DNA from: Bemisia tabaci
Taxonomy: Eukaryota > Arthropoda > Insecta > Hemiptera > Aleyrodidae
DNA: 64,000 bases
NCBI RefSeq assembly: GCF_918797505.1
Contig: NC_092795.1
Coordinates: 57,820,916-57,884,915, forward strand
Direction of reading: 5' to 3'
The notes under the pieces were generated by a model that saw only the letters and a list, made by a program, of their open reading frames with translations, was not told the origin of the DNA and ran no database searches. Below are positions 1 to 11,912 of this stretch, piece after piece (position 1 is the stretch's first letter; every line of letters begins with the position of its first letter). Both the position numbers and the translations under genes were made by a program.

Positions 1-36
1 CGCTAAGCGGGTTGCCGAGCATAGACCGAAGGAGGA
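1..36. repeat. 36-bp direct repeat, copy 1
   Basis: The first 36 bases recur at 1561-1597 with a single inserted A. Flanks differ on both sides. It may be a dispersed repeat end or the edge of a 1.56-kb unit whose left side lies outside the window. Confidence 0.5.
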
Positions 37-44
37 CTCGACTG

Positions 45-245
45 TGGTAGTATTACCGAGATAAAATGGCAAAGCTACCGGGAATTGATTACCAATAAAA
101 GTGGTATTCTTACCTGAAAAAAACAGTAAAAATACCGGTTTTTAGGTAAGCTTATCAGTCTGTCTTGGTGAAATTACCAATAATTGGTAAAAAAAGTGAG
201 ATGGTAAAGGTACCAACGGGCCTTGGTAAAAACGCCGAGAATTTT
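45..245. repeat. Low-complexity ttaccaa/ttggtaa palindromic repeat
   Basis: Many alternating TTACC and GGTAA words occur here, including a perfect inverted pair TTACCAA/TTGGTAA at 174-190. It looks like a decayed hairpin element. No protein-coding potential is seen. Confidence 0.45.
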
Positions 246-1560
246 TTTTCAGTGTTGAACTGGAAATACTTTTTTGTGAAAAAAAAGTTGGGATCCTCGG
301 CGTAAGTCGAGTTGACAACAGAGAGCCCTGACGCTGGTTGAGTGTCGATGGGCTTCCCGTCCCCTCACCCCCCGCACCCCTCCCCCCCCCTCGCCACGCT
401 GCGCGGCAGTGTCATCCGCCCTCTCGACAGTCTCGGTCCTCGCTCGCAACGCAACGTCTGCGCTCTAATTAATAATTTAGTCGGTGCAGCCAAGTCCAGC
501 TTTTGTTTCAGCCTCGCGTCGCCGTCGTCGAGCCGAGTGCCGAGTGGTCTCGGGGTGGTTCCTCCCGCCGCGCCACGTCAAGGTGCCAGCGGATATCGCG
601 GCGAGGGGGAGGAAGGGGGGGGAGGGCGCCATGGTCGTTAGTCAGGGAGCCCGCCGGCAAATTGGGCCTGTTAATTATTACTAACCGGGAAGCTCTCCTC
701 AATTTTTCCTCCCCGACGGGGCACACTATGCACTTCGGAGTCTAGTGACGATTTTCTGCAACAGCTCCTTTCTTGCGTTTTTTACGCGTTTTGTTTCCTT
801 GATGGGGATCGGATTTCTAGCTCCAAGGGATGACGAATTATATACGAAATTTGAATCAGTTCTATCGAATAAGCCAAGTTCTTTTTTCAAAATTGTTTTC
901 TTTTTTTTCAATTTTGAACTCTCCGTTTGTCCTTACCATATGACCCGGGAAGCAGCATTAGTCCGCTTCTTGGAACGAGAGTGTCCGATGCTTAAGAATG
1001 AAAATGTCTCGTGATAAGAGCACCAGAAATTTAAAAAGTCAGACAATAGACAAATCATACACATCAAATCAGTGATAATTCTTCAATTAACCAGTTTTTA
1101 AGCAGAAGTTCCTAAACCAGACTTTGGTAAATGAAGAACCTTTACGTGGGAACCGCCTTTAGGCATTAGAGCTATGTGTCTCGTCGGTGTCATTTCATCC
1201 TTATGCTTATATTCAACACTAACTTCACACTTTTTAGAGAAAATCTGATGCGTTATTCTCATTTGTTTCGCTTAAATTATCTCCCGCTGAAACTTCTAAA
1301 CTTTCAATCCGAAATTTGGAAAGTGCTACCGATAATTTGATCCTTTTTTTCTCCTTTTTTTTGTAAGAAAGATTACGGTTTTCAATGGGTTGGAAGACTA
1401 TACCAAGAAGTCCGAAGGGATAAGGAGGTGCAAAACGCGCACTCAAACCGTAATGACGGTGGAAAGTCTCCCCTCGGAAAGGAAACTAAACGGTGTCACT
1501 CAGGTCGGGAAGGCGGAATCGTTGAGTAAATACAAATAAATAATTCCGCTAACCTGGTGT
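246..1560. other. No gene recognised; GC-rich start then AT-rich
   Basis: Bases 330-640 are pyrimidine- and CpG-rich with C and G runs. The rest is AT-rich. Short frames here lack recognisable domains. Confidence 0.5.
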
Positions 1561-1597
1561 CGCTAAGCGGGTTGCCGAGCAATAGACCGAAGGAGGA
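1561..1597. repeat. 36-bp direct repeat, copy 2
   Basis: Second copy of bases 1-36, with one extra A after the shared 'gttgccgagc'. It is followed by unrelated sequence. Confidence 0.5.
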
Positions 1598-3106
1598 AAA
1601 CGGGGCTTTATCCCGGACGATATTTTATCGTCAGGTGATTAGGTTTTCGAAACGAGTCAAATGAATGGAGTCTATTTATAATGGAATTCGCTCTCGAGAG
1701 GAGAGAGAAAATCTTTTCATTTTCTGCCGAGGGCTCATTTAATTTATTTTTCCTTTTCCCGCGTTTTTCACTCTCGGATGCTGCGAGATTCCGAACAAAA
1801 TGCGGTTCCGCTTGAACGGATCCTAATAGATGTATAATATGCATGCTAAGTAAGTGAAATGGTACACAAACGAAAGAAAAAGATAACTCGATCCGCACTC
1901 CGGCCCCGCTTCCGAGTCAGTACCACCGTCGCAAAGTCCCACTCGACCACCGTCCCGACGTAGCCTCCTTTTCCGTCTCTTTCGCATAATTTCCAGAGTT
2001 TATTTATTTTTTTCTCCCACCCGTTCCCACCCCGCTCGCGAATAGCTTTTAATTATGTTCCTAACTCAGCCGTTCTCTTACAAAAGCCCCCTCGACCGCC
2101 CCCCCCCCCCGCTGCCGGTCTCTCCAACTTTTAGCCGCCCCCATCTCTTCGCTTCATTCGCTGACTTGACTTTACTAGAGCGCGAACCAGAATTGGAAAA
2201 CAGCACTAGCTGTAAAATTAGCGCTGTGGTAAGACAAATTCACCTTCGGGTCAAACTAATTCGCCCTCAACACTAACTGCCACATTGTCCGTTACATTTA
2301 TTTAGTTTCGAAAAAGTGGCGTCGGTACAACAGCCTCAATCGCGTCAGCTCGTGAAAATCAATTAAAATGTGAAATTTCGGGCTCGTTTGACAATGTAAA
2401 TACTCCCGGTATGATTTATAGTGTCCTCTCTTTCTTGAAAACGTTCGAAAGCAACATAAATAAACCTGTTAAGGTTAGAAATCGTCTGTTCGATTCAAAA
2501 CGTAAACAAGCATGATATTCGTTGGAGTCGTCAATCTTCTATATTAAATTGCGATTAAAGCGTTCCGCGTTCAGTTTATATTTTACGAAAATCTGTGAAC
2601 TTACTGCTTACTTCTATAGTTCGTGTTCTCCCGTAATTTCAAAAGAATATCTCAAGTGTTCGGACGAGATATGTTTATTCAGTGTGAACATTCGCTACCG
2701 TTTCATGTGTGAGTGTGTGTCTCTCTAAAGGATAATTCTGTCTACTTGCACATACCTATGGGATATTCCTTTCCTCTGTCGTTCATTTGGAACCGGTCAG
2801 TTGATTTTTACCTCTCATCTTTTAAGAAATCTTCTTTTCCTGAAAGTATTGTCCAGTTATCATTCGCTAAGCCGTTTTCTCCTCTCTCAGTTTTGAGGTT
2901 AGGTTGACCCAACCCTACCGAATGCGAATTAGAGTAGCGGAATTAGTTTCCAGCACTAATAGTGGTTAGTGTACAGAAACCAAAAATCATGTGTGTCCAA
3001 ATCACACAATTTGAGTTAGTGTATAGAAACCATTTTTAGTCATCTGACGCTAACTCATTTTTTCAGGATTATTCTACCGTCACCTTGACCGCTTCAATAA
3101 TATACT
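1598..3106. other. No gene recognised; AT-rich spacer
   Basis: AT-rich, with a C run near 2100. Two short repeats of 'ttagtgtaYagaaacc' lie near 2966 and 3016. Two TTAGG words at 2897-2910 are too few to call telomeric. Confidence 0.5.
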
Positions 3107-3394
3107 CAGGGTCGCTAAGTGTGGAATTACCAGGAAAACCGGGAAATGTCAGGAAATTTTAAAAATTTAGGGAAAATTGACAAACATTTCAGGGAAAAAT
3201 TGTTTAGTCACGTTTATTAATTTTCTATAAGGGTTCAACGTTTCGAACAAGAAACTTTGCCCAAAAACTATTTCTAATTATTTCTTTTAAACCATCTGGC
3301 ATATCTTCAATTGTCAGGAAATTTCATCAAAATTTGTCAGGGAAAACAGGGAAATGTCAGGGAATTTCATTTTCTAGATTCGGTTGCAACTCTG
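3107..3394. mobile_element. Family A non-autonomous DNA transposon, copy A1
   Basis: It starts CAGGGTCGC and ends GGTTGCAACTCTG, a decayed form of the family TIR CAGGGTTGCCACAG / CTGTGGCAACCCTG. Inside are the family's repeated 'gtcagggaaa' phrases and a middle part shared with the other A copies. A 6-bp duplication TATACT flanks it exactly. The CAGGG ends recall hAT-type elements; superfamily is inference. No transposase frame. Confidence 0.75.
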
Positions 3395-3877
3395 TATACT
3401 TCGTTCAAGTCGTTTTTCGAGACACGAATTTTCGACAAATCAAAGACTTTAAGAGAAGTCAGACAATTTTACGAACGAAGAAAATTCGAGGAAATTAGTT
3501 GCCAAATCTTGAGAACGTTCCCCTCTTACATATTTTTGATTTTTCCAATTTTTCTTTTAAAATGATTTTCACGAAGGGAATCTGGGCGACCGTTTTGTTC
3601 GATACCAATGGAAAAGTAACGGGAAGTCGAAACTTGGAAATCAAAGGGAACTTACTACTCTGTAGTGAATGACAAGGCATTCCCTGATATTAATTGCCCT
3701 CTTATTTTTAAAGATGTCGAAAATGTTGGGAAGAGAATAGAATGGAGTTGCTCTTGCGGTTTGAAGACAGGGGGAAATGATTTAAAAATGCATTGACAAA
3801 ATAGTGCGGTCCAAGTTCTCGTGGAGTTGAGCGCAAGAAAGGACCAAGGATATAACAACGAAAATGAGTGTTCGACG
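3395..3877. other. No gene recognised between A1 and B1
   Basis: AT-rich unique sequence. Short frames on both strands show no recognisable protein. Confidence 0.4.
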
Positions 3878-4324
3878 GCGCACAGTGGATCGGGTCAATC
3901 AGAGAGGTCGGACATAAGATTTTTGACTAGAACTGGAAATTTTTATAACAATTTCAACCTTATTTAGCCAAATCACTGTATTTATATTGACAATAAACAA
4001 TTTTAATGCGAAACGCGTAGGCATGTATAAATAAATTGTTTATTGTCAATATAAATACAGTGTTTTTGCTAAAATAAGTATGAAATTGTTACCAAAAATG
4101 ACACTGATAAACGCAAACGCATTTAAATGCAAATTTAACATTTATTTCGTCACATTTTAAATTTTAAGGAGTGCATCTGGAAGAAAATTTCACAAGAAAA
4201 CCAGTAGAACCACTATTAGAACCTCAAAGTTTTGTATAAACGGAGTTATAAGCGTTTAAAGTTTCTTTAAGTTCAACCGTTTTAAGTTTCCGATCCTCAC
4301 CTATCGACTCAATCCACTGCGCGG
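3878..4324. mobile_element. Family B TIR element, copy B1 (with nested palindrome)
   Basis: Left end CGCACAGTGGATCGGGTCAA and right end reading TTGAGTCGATAGG..CACTGCGCGGCG in inverse, as in seven other copies. The usual B length is about 235-240 bp. This copy is about 445 bp because a 146-bp palindrome sits inside it, as does other sequence. No coding capacity. Confidence 0.8.
3946..4091. mobile_element. Palindromic insertion inside B1
   Basis: Arms of about 57 bp. The inner 27 bp at 3974-4000 and 4036-4062 are perfectly inverted-complementary, starting CACTGTATTTATATTGACAA. The loop is about 35 nt. Absent from the other B copies, so it came later or arose by local inverted duplication. Confidence 0.65.
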
Positions 4325-5242
4325 CGACGCGCAAGCAGGAGGACAGAAAAAAACGGGGAAAATTAGAAAGAGGGGAGAAAAAGCTATTTTATGAACTATT
4401 TGTGGTTAGCATCGCGCACGGTCGTTTATGCATTTCTCCACCGCAACCCGGCATTTCACATCCCTCAAATAGGCCAAGCCCGGACGAACACGGAACGAAT
4501 CCCGAGTCCCTACCCACGTGCACGGTCGCCGTCGCCGTCTGCGTAATAATAATTTATACCCGCCGCGTACTTTACATGTACCTACTCTTATTTATCTACT
4601 CGGATCGCGCGGACCCATCGCGGGTGATGGAAAGGCCTTTTCGCCGACGGCCGTGGTTTCGCGACTTTTTTGGCTCGTGTTTTTTTATTTTTTCCAGCGG
4701 ATGCACCCCCGACACGGCGGGCGGCGTCCGAAACGGCCCGGATCGGGGAAATAAAAACAATGGGGCTCGGGGTGGCGGAGGGATGGATAGTGTGCGAAGA
4801 CATCGTAAAAAATTATGAAGGGCTCGTCATAAGCGACGCGAGTCCCAGGCGCCGGAACGTAAGGTTATTTGCGGCGGACATGCGACCACTATTCATTCGA
4901 GCGGTGTCGCCATAAATCCGGCCCGGAACAGGCACGACCCCAGACCGGGATCGGGGAACGGGGACCAGCCTCGAAATGATAGAAGACGGAATGGCGAATT
5001 GCCGGAATCCGAGGAATAAATAAAGCAGACTCTATGGTCCCTTTGAACTCGATGTCGCTCCGTGTCGGTGCCGTACCCGAGTTACGGCTCCGCCGACCCG
5101 CGGCACCGGCACGGCCAGGCGTCGCGACGGGCGTCGAAGGCGTCTCATCAACCGGATCCAAGTCGGGTACTATCTAAAAGCCCGTATTCCTTAAAACGCA
5201 AGAACGGTAGGCAGTAAGCGCGAAAACGCACAGACCAAAAGC
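4325..5242. other. No gene recognised; CpG-rich stretch
   Basis: The region 4600-5150 is GC- and CpG-rich compared with its surroundings. Overlapping frames on both strands have low-complexity character and no recognised domain. Confidence 0.4.
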
Positions 5243-5690
5243 CGGGTGTCTACAAGTCTGGAAATAGCACTGATTTTTCAAGAGCGGTTCGGAAGCACTG
5301 AAAAAGTGCGGAAATTACGCGAGAAGGTCCGGAAGTACCGAAAAAGTGCGGAAAATCCGCAGTAATGTCCAGATCTTTGTCATTTTTGTCGCAGTTGGAG
5401 CGGGAATTTCAAATTTTTCAAATGTCAATTGGAAGTACTGAAAAAGTGCGGAAATTTCGCAAGAAGATCCGGAAGTACCGAAAAAGTGCGGAAAATCCGC
5501 AATAATGTCCAGATCTTTTGTCATTTTTGTCGCAATTTGAGCGAGAAATTCAAATTTTTCAAATGTCAATTGGAGGTACCTGAAAAAGTGCTGAATTTTC
5601 CTGTGAGGAGGTACTCAATTTCTTGGGAATGTACTGACAGAGTGCTGTAAAAGTACTGATTTTTGGCCAGCCTGCTTTATTAGATACCTT
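5243..5690. mobile_element. Family C element, copy C1, with internal 140-bp tandem
   Basis: Left end GGGTGTCTACAAGTCTGG; right end CCAGCCTG..TAGATACC is the decayed inverse. The body repeats 'ggaagtactgaaaaagtgcggaa' and contains two 140-bp tandem units (phase marks at 5291/5431 and 5331/5471). Copy C2 has only one unit. Confidence 0.7.
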
Positions 5691-5865
5691 CGATTGCAAA
5701 ACACAAGTTGTCATCCAAAATCACACAAAAATTTACTGATCGCAAACGTGGAACCTATCCTAATCTGACCTTGCGTTAAGATAAGGTTAGCCAGGCATAG
5801 ACCACTCGATTTCTTCTCTCTTTCTGTGACTCTCTGTACACCCTAAAACCGTACTACCACTTGCC

Positions 5866-5905
5866 CATCCAAAAGCGCAAATATAATATTTGTGCTTTTG
5901 GATGT
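5866..5905. repeat. Perfect-stem hairpin
   Basis: Arms ATCCAAAAGCGCAAAT and ATTTGTGCTTTTGGAT differ by one wobble-type mismatch and surround a 5-nt AT loop. It lies next to a piece of family O and may be part of a chimeric hairpin element. Confidence 0.55.
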
Positions 5906-5925
5906 CCTCGGGCAGCTCTTCAACT

Positions 5926-5958
5926 TTACTGCCGTGATAGCGAAGGGAGCCGTAAGAC
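5926..5958. mobile_element. Family O end fragment
   Basis: 'ctgccgtgatagcgaaggga' matches the terminal repeat of the O hairpin at 14980-15116. Only one end is present. Confidence 0.5.
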
Positions 5959-6298
5959 GCAAATGCAATTTTAAGAAAATGGGCATAGTAGTAGCGTTTG
6001 AGTAGAACATTGCATTGAAAAAAGTCTCCGTTCTTTGTCAAACTGCCACCAATCATCTGGAAGACCCTCCAAAATCGTCAAAACAGTTGACGGAAATATA
6101 CGCACGTGCGCTCGAAGAAGACTCTATTTGCACCTGTAGCCCGGCGCGAAAGCCGTCGGCGAATCTTAGATTTCGCCTGCAAAATCTAGGATATGCAACG
6201 CGGCCGACCCCGGAGTTCAAATAGTTGCATGTTGGGTTCGAACCCAACTTGGGCTTCAAATAATCTGATTCATTATGCGGCACGGTCGCTCTCTCCCC

Positions 6299-6434
6299 GT
6301 GAATTCGTCGCTTGGCTGACAAAAGGGCGTAACTACAATTTGAGATGAGCCCGAGAAAGCATTGAGTTATATGGACAACAGGGTTCATCGGCAAGTGTAG
6401 TTGCGCCCTTATGTCAGGAAGGCGACGAATTACG
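6299..6434. mobile_element. Family F hairpin, copy F2
   Basis: Outer inverted repeat ATTCGTCGCYT..CTGAC, then AAGGGCGTAACTACA and its inverse near the right end (6401-6434). The central loop carries GAGCCCG / CGGGTTC-type complementary words. No coding capacity. Confidence 0.7.
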
Positions 6435-8276
6435 TGCAGGTGAATTCCACGTCCAGGGTTCAAAGTGGTCGTCGATGAGGCTGCGAAGGATTTTAAGGAG
6501 GGTTCGGCGGGCACGGCGGCAAGGGGGGGGGGTTGTCCCTTTTTTCTCCTTTTCGCCCTCTTTGCCCGGCTTCACGAAGAAGGATAATTGCGCGTAGAAT
6601 GTGTTATTAGGTGACAAGCCTCAGTTAATTAGCCGTCCTTTTCTCTAACCCTTTTTCCTCTCGCGAACAGGGAAAACTCGACACAGATACAGGAACGGGC
6701 AAATTCTTCGCCAACCCAGCTGCCAAATTAAAAAAAAATCCACCGAATTTGATGCAATCCGTGAATTTAGAACTGTTAAAATGAAAGTGTTGAAGAACTA
6801 TTTTGTGTCTCGACTCGCTCCGCTTATACTATTTTTATTCCGATCTCGCGCGAATCATCGATTGAATTTTTTCAAAATTAAATTTTAATGACATAATTTT
6901 TCTTATTTAGGTTGTTAAAATAAAAAATTCCAACCTTCCCTAGATTTTTAACACGATAGCTGCACATGCCTTAAAACAAATTAATTTAAAGCCAGAAGAC
7001 AATATGTTTCATCAAGACAGCAGGTAATTAGTTAGTTAGTTAATTCATTACGACGATCAGCAACTAGCTATTTACGTTGGAGACTAGGAATTTACCTTAA
7101 ATTTTTAAATTTGCCAGCTTAAAGAGCTTGGAGCTTTCGGGAATTACTTTTGGATCATCAGAGCTTAAAGGATGGATGTATGGAATCTAACTGAACCTTG
7201 AATCGTATAACCATCTGTTTCTGCTTTTGTAGATTTACGATGCTTACTATGTAAGCAACGAGCGTTGCATCTTAAACTGAATTCGAGAATTCTATTCTTC
7301 GGAATTTTTTTTCATTCGATCCGTAGCATAGTATTGAGATCTGACCCCGGTGAGAAATGACCTGTCAGTTTGGCACCTTTGGTCGAAAGGATCGTCTTTA
7401 GCTTGGATATAAATTAGACTCCGTATATAACTCTTGCAAGCAGAACCTTTGGATTTTACGAGCGCGATTTGAGTTGTGACGGGCGCTATAATAATCAATA
7501 ATGATAGACTTATGGACCTTTCGCAGCGGTTATTGATTCTTGTCTCCAAACGAGAACCGGTTATGCGAGTCTTTGAGAGAATACGTATGTATAGTATTAT
7601 CGTCGAGGACTGGTATACTCACGGCGAAAGACAAGACATATTTTGTAGCCATATTGTCGGAGGTAGATCAGCGCTAATCAATTTAATGATAATTGTATCG
7701 ATTCGGTTCTTTATCATTTATTTATATTTGTTTTTTGTCACTCCAGACGTTCATAAATCTCCGTGCCTCGTAAAATTTACAAGTTGCACGAGTCCGATCA
7801 GACTTGTGCCTCTTCAAAACTGAAGAAATGAGAACTACGGCACGCTAGAATTTGAATTTATTCAAAGTACGTAACCTTCCTTTTGCATGGCGGATTATGC
7901 ACGCAAAATAAGCGGACCAACGTTGATTTATGTACGCTCGGACCTCGCTGATACCCGCACGTGCAGTTCAATTTTCTTTACTTGTTTCTGTTTCTATTTA
8001 CTTCCTGGCCCGTTTTACCTCAGAATCAGAAAGCCTCCCCCCTCCCACCTCCTTTCAAGTGCGTATCAGTCGGTCCTCAAGCAACCATATACAGTAATTT
8101 TAAGGTTGGATTCCAAGACGAAAGTGGAACCGCGGGTTTTCTCCGGAATTTCGAGGTCTGAAATCATAGCTCACTTTGGAGGAGATGTCAAAAATTTAAA
8201 TTAATTACGTTATGCCTAATTGAGCATTTTCTTGTATAGAATGAGCACAGTTTTTACATTCTCGAAGTTGCCTGAT
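6435..8276. other. No gene recognised; AT-rich spacer
   Basis: Contains a G run at 6523-6531 and mostly AT-rich unique DNA. A 115-codon frame at 7476-7823 has no recognisable motif and no splice or start context that I trust. Confidence 0.45.
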
Positions 8277-8405
8277 TAATCGTCACACCTCTTATGTAAG
8301 GGCGTATCTCAATTTCTACGTGAGCCCTATTTTACGAATGAATCCAAGCTCTCTGGGGCTCATATGGAAACCGAGAAATGCCCTTACGTCAGAGGAGCGA
8401 TGTAG
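8277..8405. mobile_element. Family F hairpin, copy F1
   Basis: Left arm TTATGTAAGGGCGTATCTCA and right arm CCCTTACGTCAGAGG are inverted. Central words TGAGCCC and GGGGCTCAT also pair. Same architecture as the other F copies. Confidence 0.7.
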
Positions 8406-8617
8406 TGGCTGTAAATTCCACAATTCTCGTTTGTCAAAAATGCAGCAAGTTATATTGCTCATCTACATATTTTGAATTCTCCAAGTTCCGCAATTAATGT
8501 AAGAGTAAAAATTTGTGGCTGTGCTCATTGTTGACGCGCCTTGTAAAGTAGACTAGAATCATAAGGTAGCGGGATTGAGGTAAAGGCTCCTCTAGCACCA
8601 ATAGGATAGGAAAAACA

Positions 8618-8796
8618 CAGTGGCGTAGACAGGAGGGGAGGGGGGTCCGCCTCGTTAATTGTACTTTTTTTTTTACTTTTGGAGGGCAGACTTAAAATAT
8701 TATCAGGTACGTACACAAAATAATTTAAATTTATCGTCACATTTTTGAATGGACGCGCCCCCCCCCCCCCTTTAAAAAATTCCCAGCTACGCCACT
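8618..8796. mobile_element. Small hAT-type MITE, 179 bp
   Basis: Ends CAGTGGCGTAG and CTACGCCACTG are perfect 11-bp inverted repeats, and CAGTGGCGTAG is a well-known hAT terminal sequence. The interior has G-rich then C-rich runs (8636-8643, 8758-8770). The word GGAAAAACA lies near both ends but is offset by 3 bp on the right, so the target duplication is not exact. Confidence 0.75.
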
Positions 8797-9721
8797 GACT
8801 GGAAAAACATGCGCTGAAATGAAAACTGTTGCGAGTATGGAAAGTAGGTGGAGCTGAAAAATAGAACTGGCTTCATGCCGTTGAGCACGGATGAGAGGAA
8901 AGCAATAAAAGATGTCGTGGAAAAGGCCGGCTGGGGGAACTAGAACATAGAAAAAAGCCAGATATTAGTAAGGTGGGAACTCAGCGGGCTGAATGGATGT
9001 GCACAGAAGTATTCAAAACACGAAAGGCTCTGCTCAAGTGTACTTAGCAGTGTTGTGGGGTTGTGCAAAAAAAACCCTGATTTCCCTCCGTGAGTGTTCC
9101 GTAAGCGCTTGGTGTATAGAAAAGTGTGAAATCAAAATGCCCTTCCGTAGCGCCAATGCCCCAAGTTAATGAAGACTTTCCCGAACTTGCCTTAAAAGCC
9201 GCAGGTGATTGCTAAGTTTTTTCTTCTTCGATTTTTGGAATTACTTCAAATTAAAGAGACAGATGCGAAATACACCATCCAAGTGATTCGCACTTCTAAC
9301 CGCCTCTGTTCGTAATTTTCCATCGCCGGGAATTGTCGCAAATGCATTTCATATTTCCTCATCTTTTGCAGGAAATCCACAAATTTCTATCAAAATAATT
9401 GTTCATACTTACAACACTTTTTCCAAGTACCAACCAATCCATTACGACTGTTCCAATCATGACAATTGTTCTAATCCATCGCTCCTAACGAATTGTGGTT
9501 CTATATTTTTTCCCTGCTTTTCTTAGTCACAGGAAACGATTTCACATCTTTCCATGAGTATGTTTGTATTTTTACAGTTCGACATTCATTACCTCGTGGT
9601 AAAATTGGCGAAACAGTTTGTGTAACGGTTTTTCTTGGTACGTGTAAGTAATCAAGATTTCATAAAGACAGAGAAGCGATTCAACGGAGGCTGGAAATTC
9701 TGGTATCTAATATAAATGGGG
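8797..9721. other. No gene recognised
   Basis: Unique moderately AT-rich sequence. No repeat match inside the window and no convincing frame. Confidence 0.4.
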
Positions 9722-10022
9722 CAGGGTAACTATAAGTCCAGAATTTCCGGAAAGTCCGGAAAAAGTACTGATTTTTTAAAGGGCGGTCCGGAAGTACTGA
9801 AAAAGTGTGGAAATTCTGCAAAAAGGTCCGGAATTTTTTCCATTTTTTTTGTCATTTTTGTCGCAATTTAAGCGAGAAATTCAAATTTTTGATATTTTTC
9901 GAATCTCGTCAAATGGAGGTACTGAATTTTTCTGTTGAGGAGTACTGAATTTCTTGGAAATTTACTGAAAAAGTACTGTAAAAGTACTGATTTTTGGCCA
10001 GCCTGTTTTAGTAGACACCCTG
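9722..10022. mobile_element. Family C element, copy C2
   Basis: Left end CAGGGTAACTATAAGTCC, right end TTTTAGTAGACACCCTG. The body matches C1 but with one internal unit in place of two. No protein frame. CAGGG ends suggest a hAT relationship, which is inference. Confidence 0.7.
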
Positions 10023-10314
10023 CAATAGGATGAATAAATTTAGCCGGGGTCCAAGCTCTGAGCAAAAGCACGATCCGAATCCGCGGGAGGAAATGTAAAA
10101 ATTGCTCGGATATTTGGCCGCAGCGTCCGGAAACGCGAACTGCAACTGCACCTGGCCGGGCCCCGTCGATAAATTCTCGGGAGCATTAAATAAAAGTGAC
10201 GTTTACAATCGAATTAATGGTTATAATTTAACCTATTTTTTTATTCACTTATTTATTCATGTCGGGACGGGCTCCGGGTCACGCGAGCCAGCGACGCGAC
10301 GCGAAGCCGCGATA
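10023..10314. other. Short unique spacer
   Basis: No feature recognised; CpG content rises towards the right. Confidence 0.35.
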
Positions 10315-10443
10315 TTTGGACGTATTTCTGCCGAACGGAACTATGTGCATCACGACGTGAGCCCTGTTATGCATATTCTCTTACGGGTCTCAGGGCTCAC
10401 GTCACAATGCACGTAGTTCCGTTGGGCAGAATTGCGTCCATTT
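10315..10443. mobile_element. Family E hairpin, copy E1
   Basis: A near-complete palindrome: TTTGGACGTATTTCTGCC at left; GGCAGAATTGCGTCCA at right. Inner arms carry GGAACTATGTGCAT and GTGAGCCCTG with their complements. Four further copies share it. About 128 bp, no coding capacity. Confidence 0.8.
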
Positions 10444-10888
10444 GTTGTCGCTGCTGACATTTGCATCGTATCATATCACTATGATCGGCGTCGAATGTGC
10501 CGGCGTCGTCGTCGGGGGCCGGGGTCCGAGGCGTCGGGCGGGCGTCGCGACGCCATGCACCGACGACGGGCGACGCGTTAGCTTGTCCCTAACGACCCCG
10601 TGCCACGTTCCTCGCCGCCACCGCAGTCCCTCACTCCAATAACTCCTCTTCTGGGTATCTGCTGAATTGCCCCCGTCAAGAACGGCATGGCTTCGGAGCT
10701 TCCCGCTACCAGCTTCGAACCGCCTCTACAACCCTGTCCGCAGTTACGATGACCTCGTTTTTCCTCGAGTGCCTCGACGCTGAGAGTTAAGTCACGTGCA
10801 ATCCGGTTCTGATTGGCTCTCGTATTTTAGGTTCCGTCGTGGTGTCACTAACCGTCACAAAGGTAGCTTTTCCTAGCGACGTCGAGAT
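10444..10888. other. CpG-rich spacer, no gene recognised
   Basis: The interval 10490-10640 is rich in CGTCG-type words. Frames here are low complexity. Confidence 0.4.
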
Positions 10889-11199
10889 CATTGTTGAAAT
10901 TGATAGATAAAGCGATAGACGAAGAGAACATAATGAGTATGGAGCGATTCTGTTGGTTAATTTGGTGAAATAGATAGATAAAGTGATAGGCCAAGAGAAC
11001 GTAATGAGTTTGTCGCGATTCTGATGGTTAGTTTGGGTGGTTCACATAGACCAAGGGAGAAAATGATGGACTGACTAAAGGGTCTCTCGTGATTGCCGTT
11101 AGTTAGTCCATTGCGACCATTCGCCTACACCAATAGGATCCCTCCATATCTCTTTTGTCTTCTTTGTCTCATAGCTTTGTCGATCAATTTCAACAATCA
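10889..11199. mobile_element. Family L inverted-repeat element, copy L1
   Basis: Left end TTGTTGAAATTGATAGATAA and right end TTGTCGATCAATTTCAACAA are inverted. The left half has a partial tandem duplication of about 72 bp (10896-10967 and 10968-11040). Copy L2 at 42677-42936 lacks the duplication. Confidence 0.65.
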
Positions 11200-11457
11200 G
11201 TCCGCAGAGATAGAGACGATCTTGACAATCTCTCGGGCGGTTTGTGGCATCAGGACCCGAAGTGTCTTCACTCTCCCAATGAAGGAAATCTAATTTTTCC
11301 GTTTATTTTTTTTCCTCGTCGGATTTTTGCAAATTAGTCCCAGTTATCATTCAAAGCCTCTCGTGCTGAATTTTCGATCTCTCGTGCTCTTGATTTATTT
11401 AAACTATCTCAGAAAAATGAGTTATACATCTCACCACTTTCCTTTATCCTACTTTTA

Positions 11458-11912
11458 GCGGCTCTGGTGCTTGCACTAGAGCTGATATTCCGGACGGTCC
11501 CAGCTGGGGAGTATCAACGGACCATGTTACATTGGAGAGACCGCGTGTTGGTTGATGGGAATCGGCGCCATTTTCTGCTGTTTAGGGGGGACTGATTTTA
11601 TTTTAATTGATATCTTTTTCCTGTGAGCGAATGCTATGTTGTGTAGTGTATTTTTGGAATCATGGTGATACTGTCAATAATTCAAAACGGGTCTGTGCTT
11701 TAATCTCGCACTGGAAAAAATGTACTTTACGTTTAAAATTTGAAAATTCAAATCTATAAGTTTTCGCGCTTTTTTCGAAGAATGCCGTGGTTGGAGCTTC
11801 CTAGTCATACTACTCGACATCAGCTGATAGCAAACAAAGGTTACCAAGGAAACAACCGTAAACGCGTAACAACTACCTACCGTCGCCAGAGCCGCTTTCC
11901 GACGCGAATGCG
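11458..11912. repeat. Family K long dispersed repeat, copy K1
   Basis: About 450 bp aligned end to end with K2 (16934-17659), with many substitutions and small indels. Both share 'gacggtcccagctggggagt' near the left and 'agctgatagcaaacaaaggt' near the right. No inverted ends and no coding frame found, so it may be a fragment of a larger element. Confidence 0.7.

Noticed and set aside
109..146. Minus-strand TTTTTTTCAG|GTAAG resembling a recursive splice site
   Set aside because: It lies in the ttaccaa/ttggtaa low-complexity repeat, where GGTAA words are everywhere, and no other minus-strand site supports it.
2895..2912. Telomere-like TTAGG repeats
   Set aside because: Only two units, within a short palindrome.
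4402..4818. 138-codon frame
   Set aside because: Compositionally odd peptide with no domain; overlapping frames are equally open.
6225..6255. GTTGGGTTCGAACCCAAC as a tRNA T-arm
   Set aside because: It is a self-complementary palindrome; no acceptor stem or A-box at the right distance.
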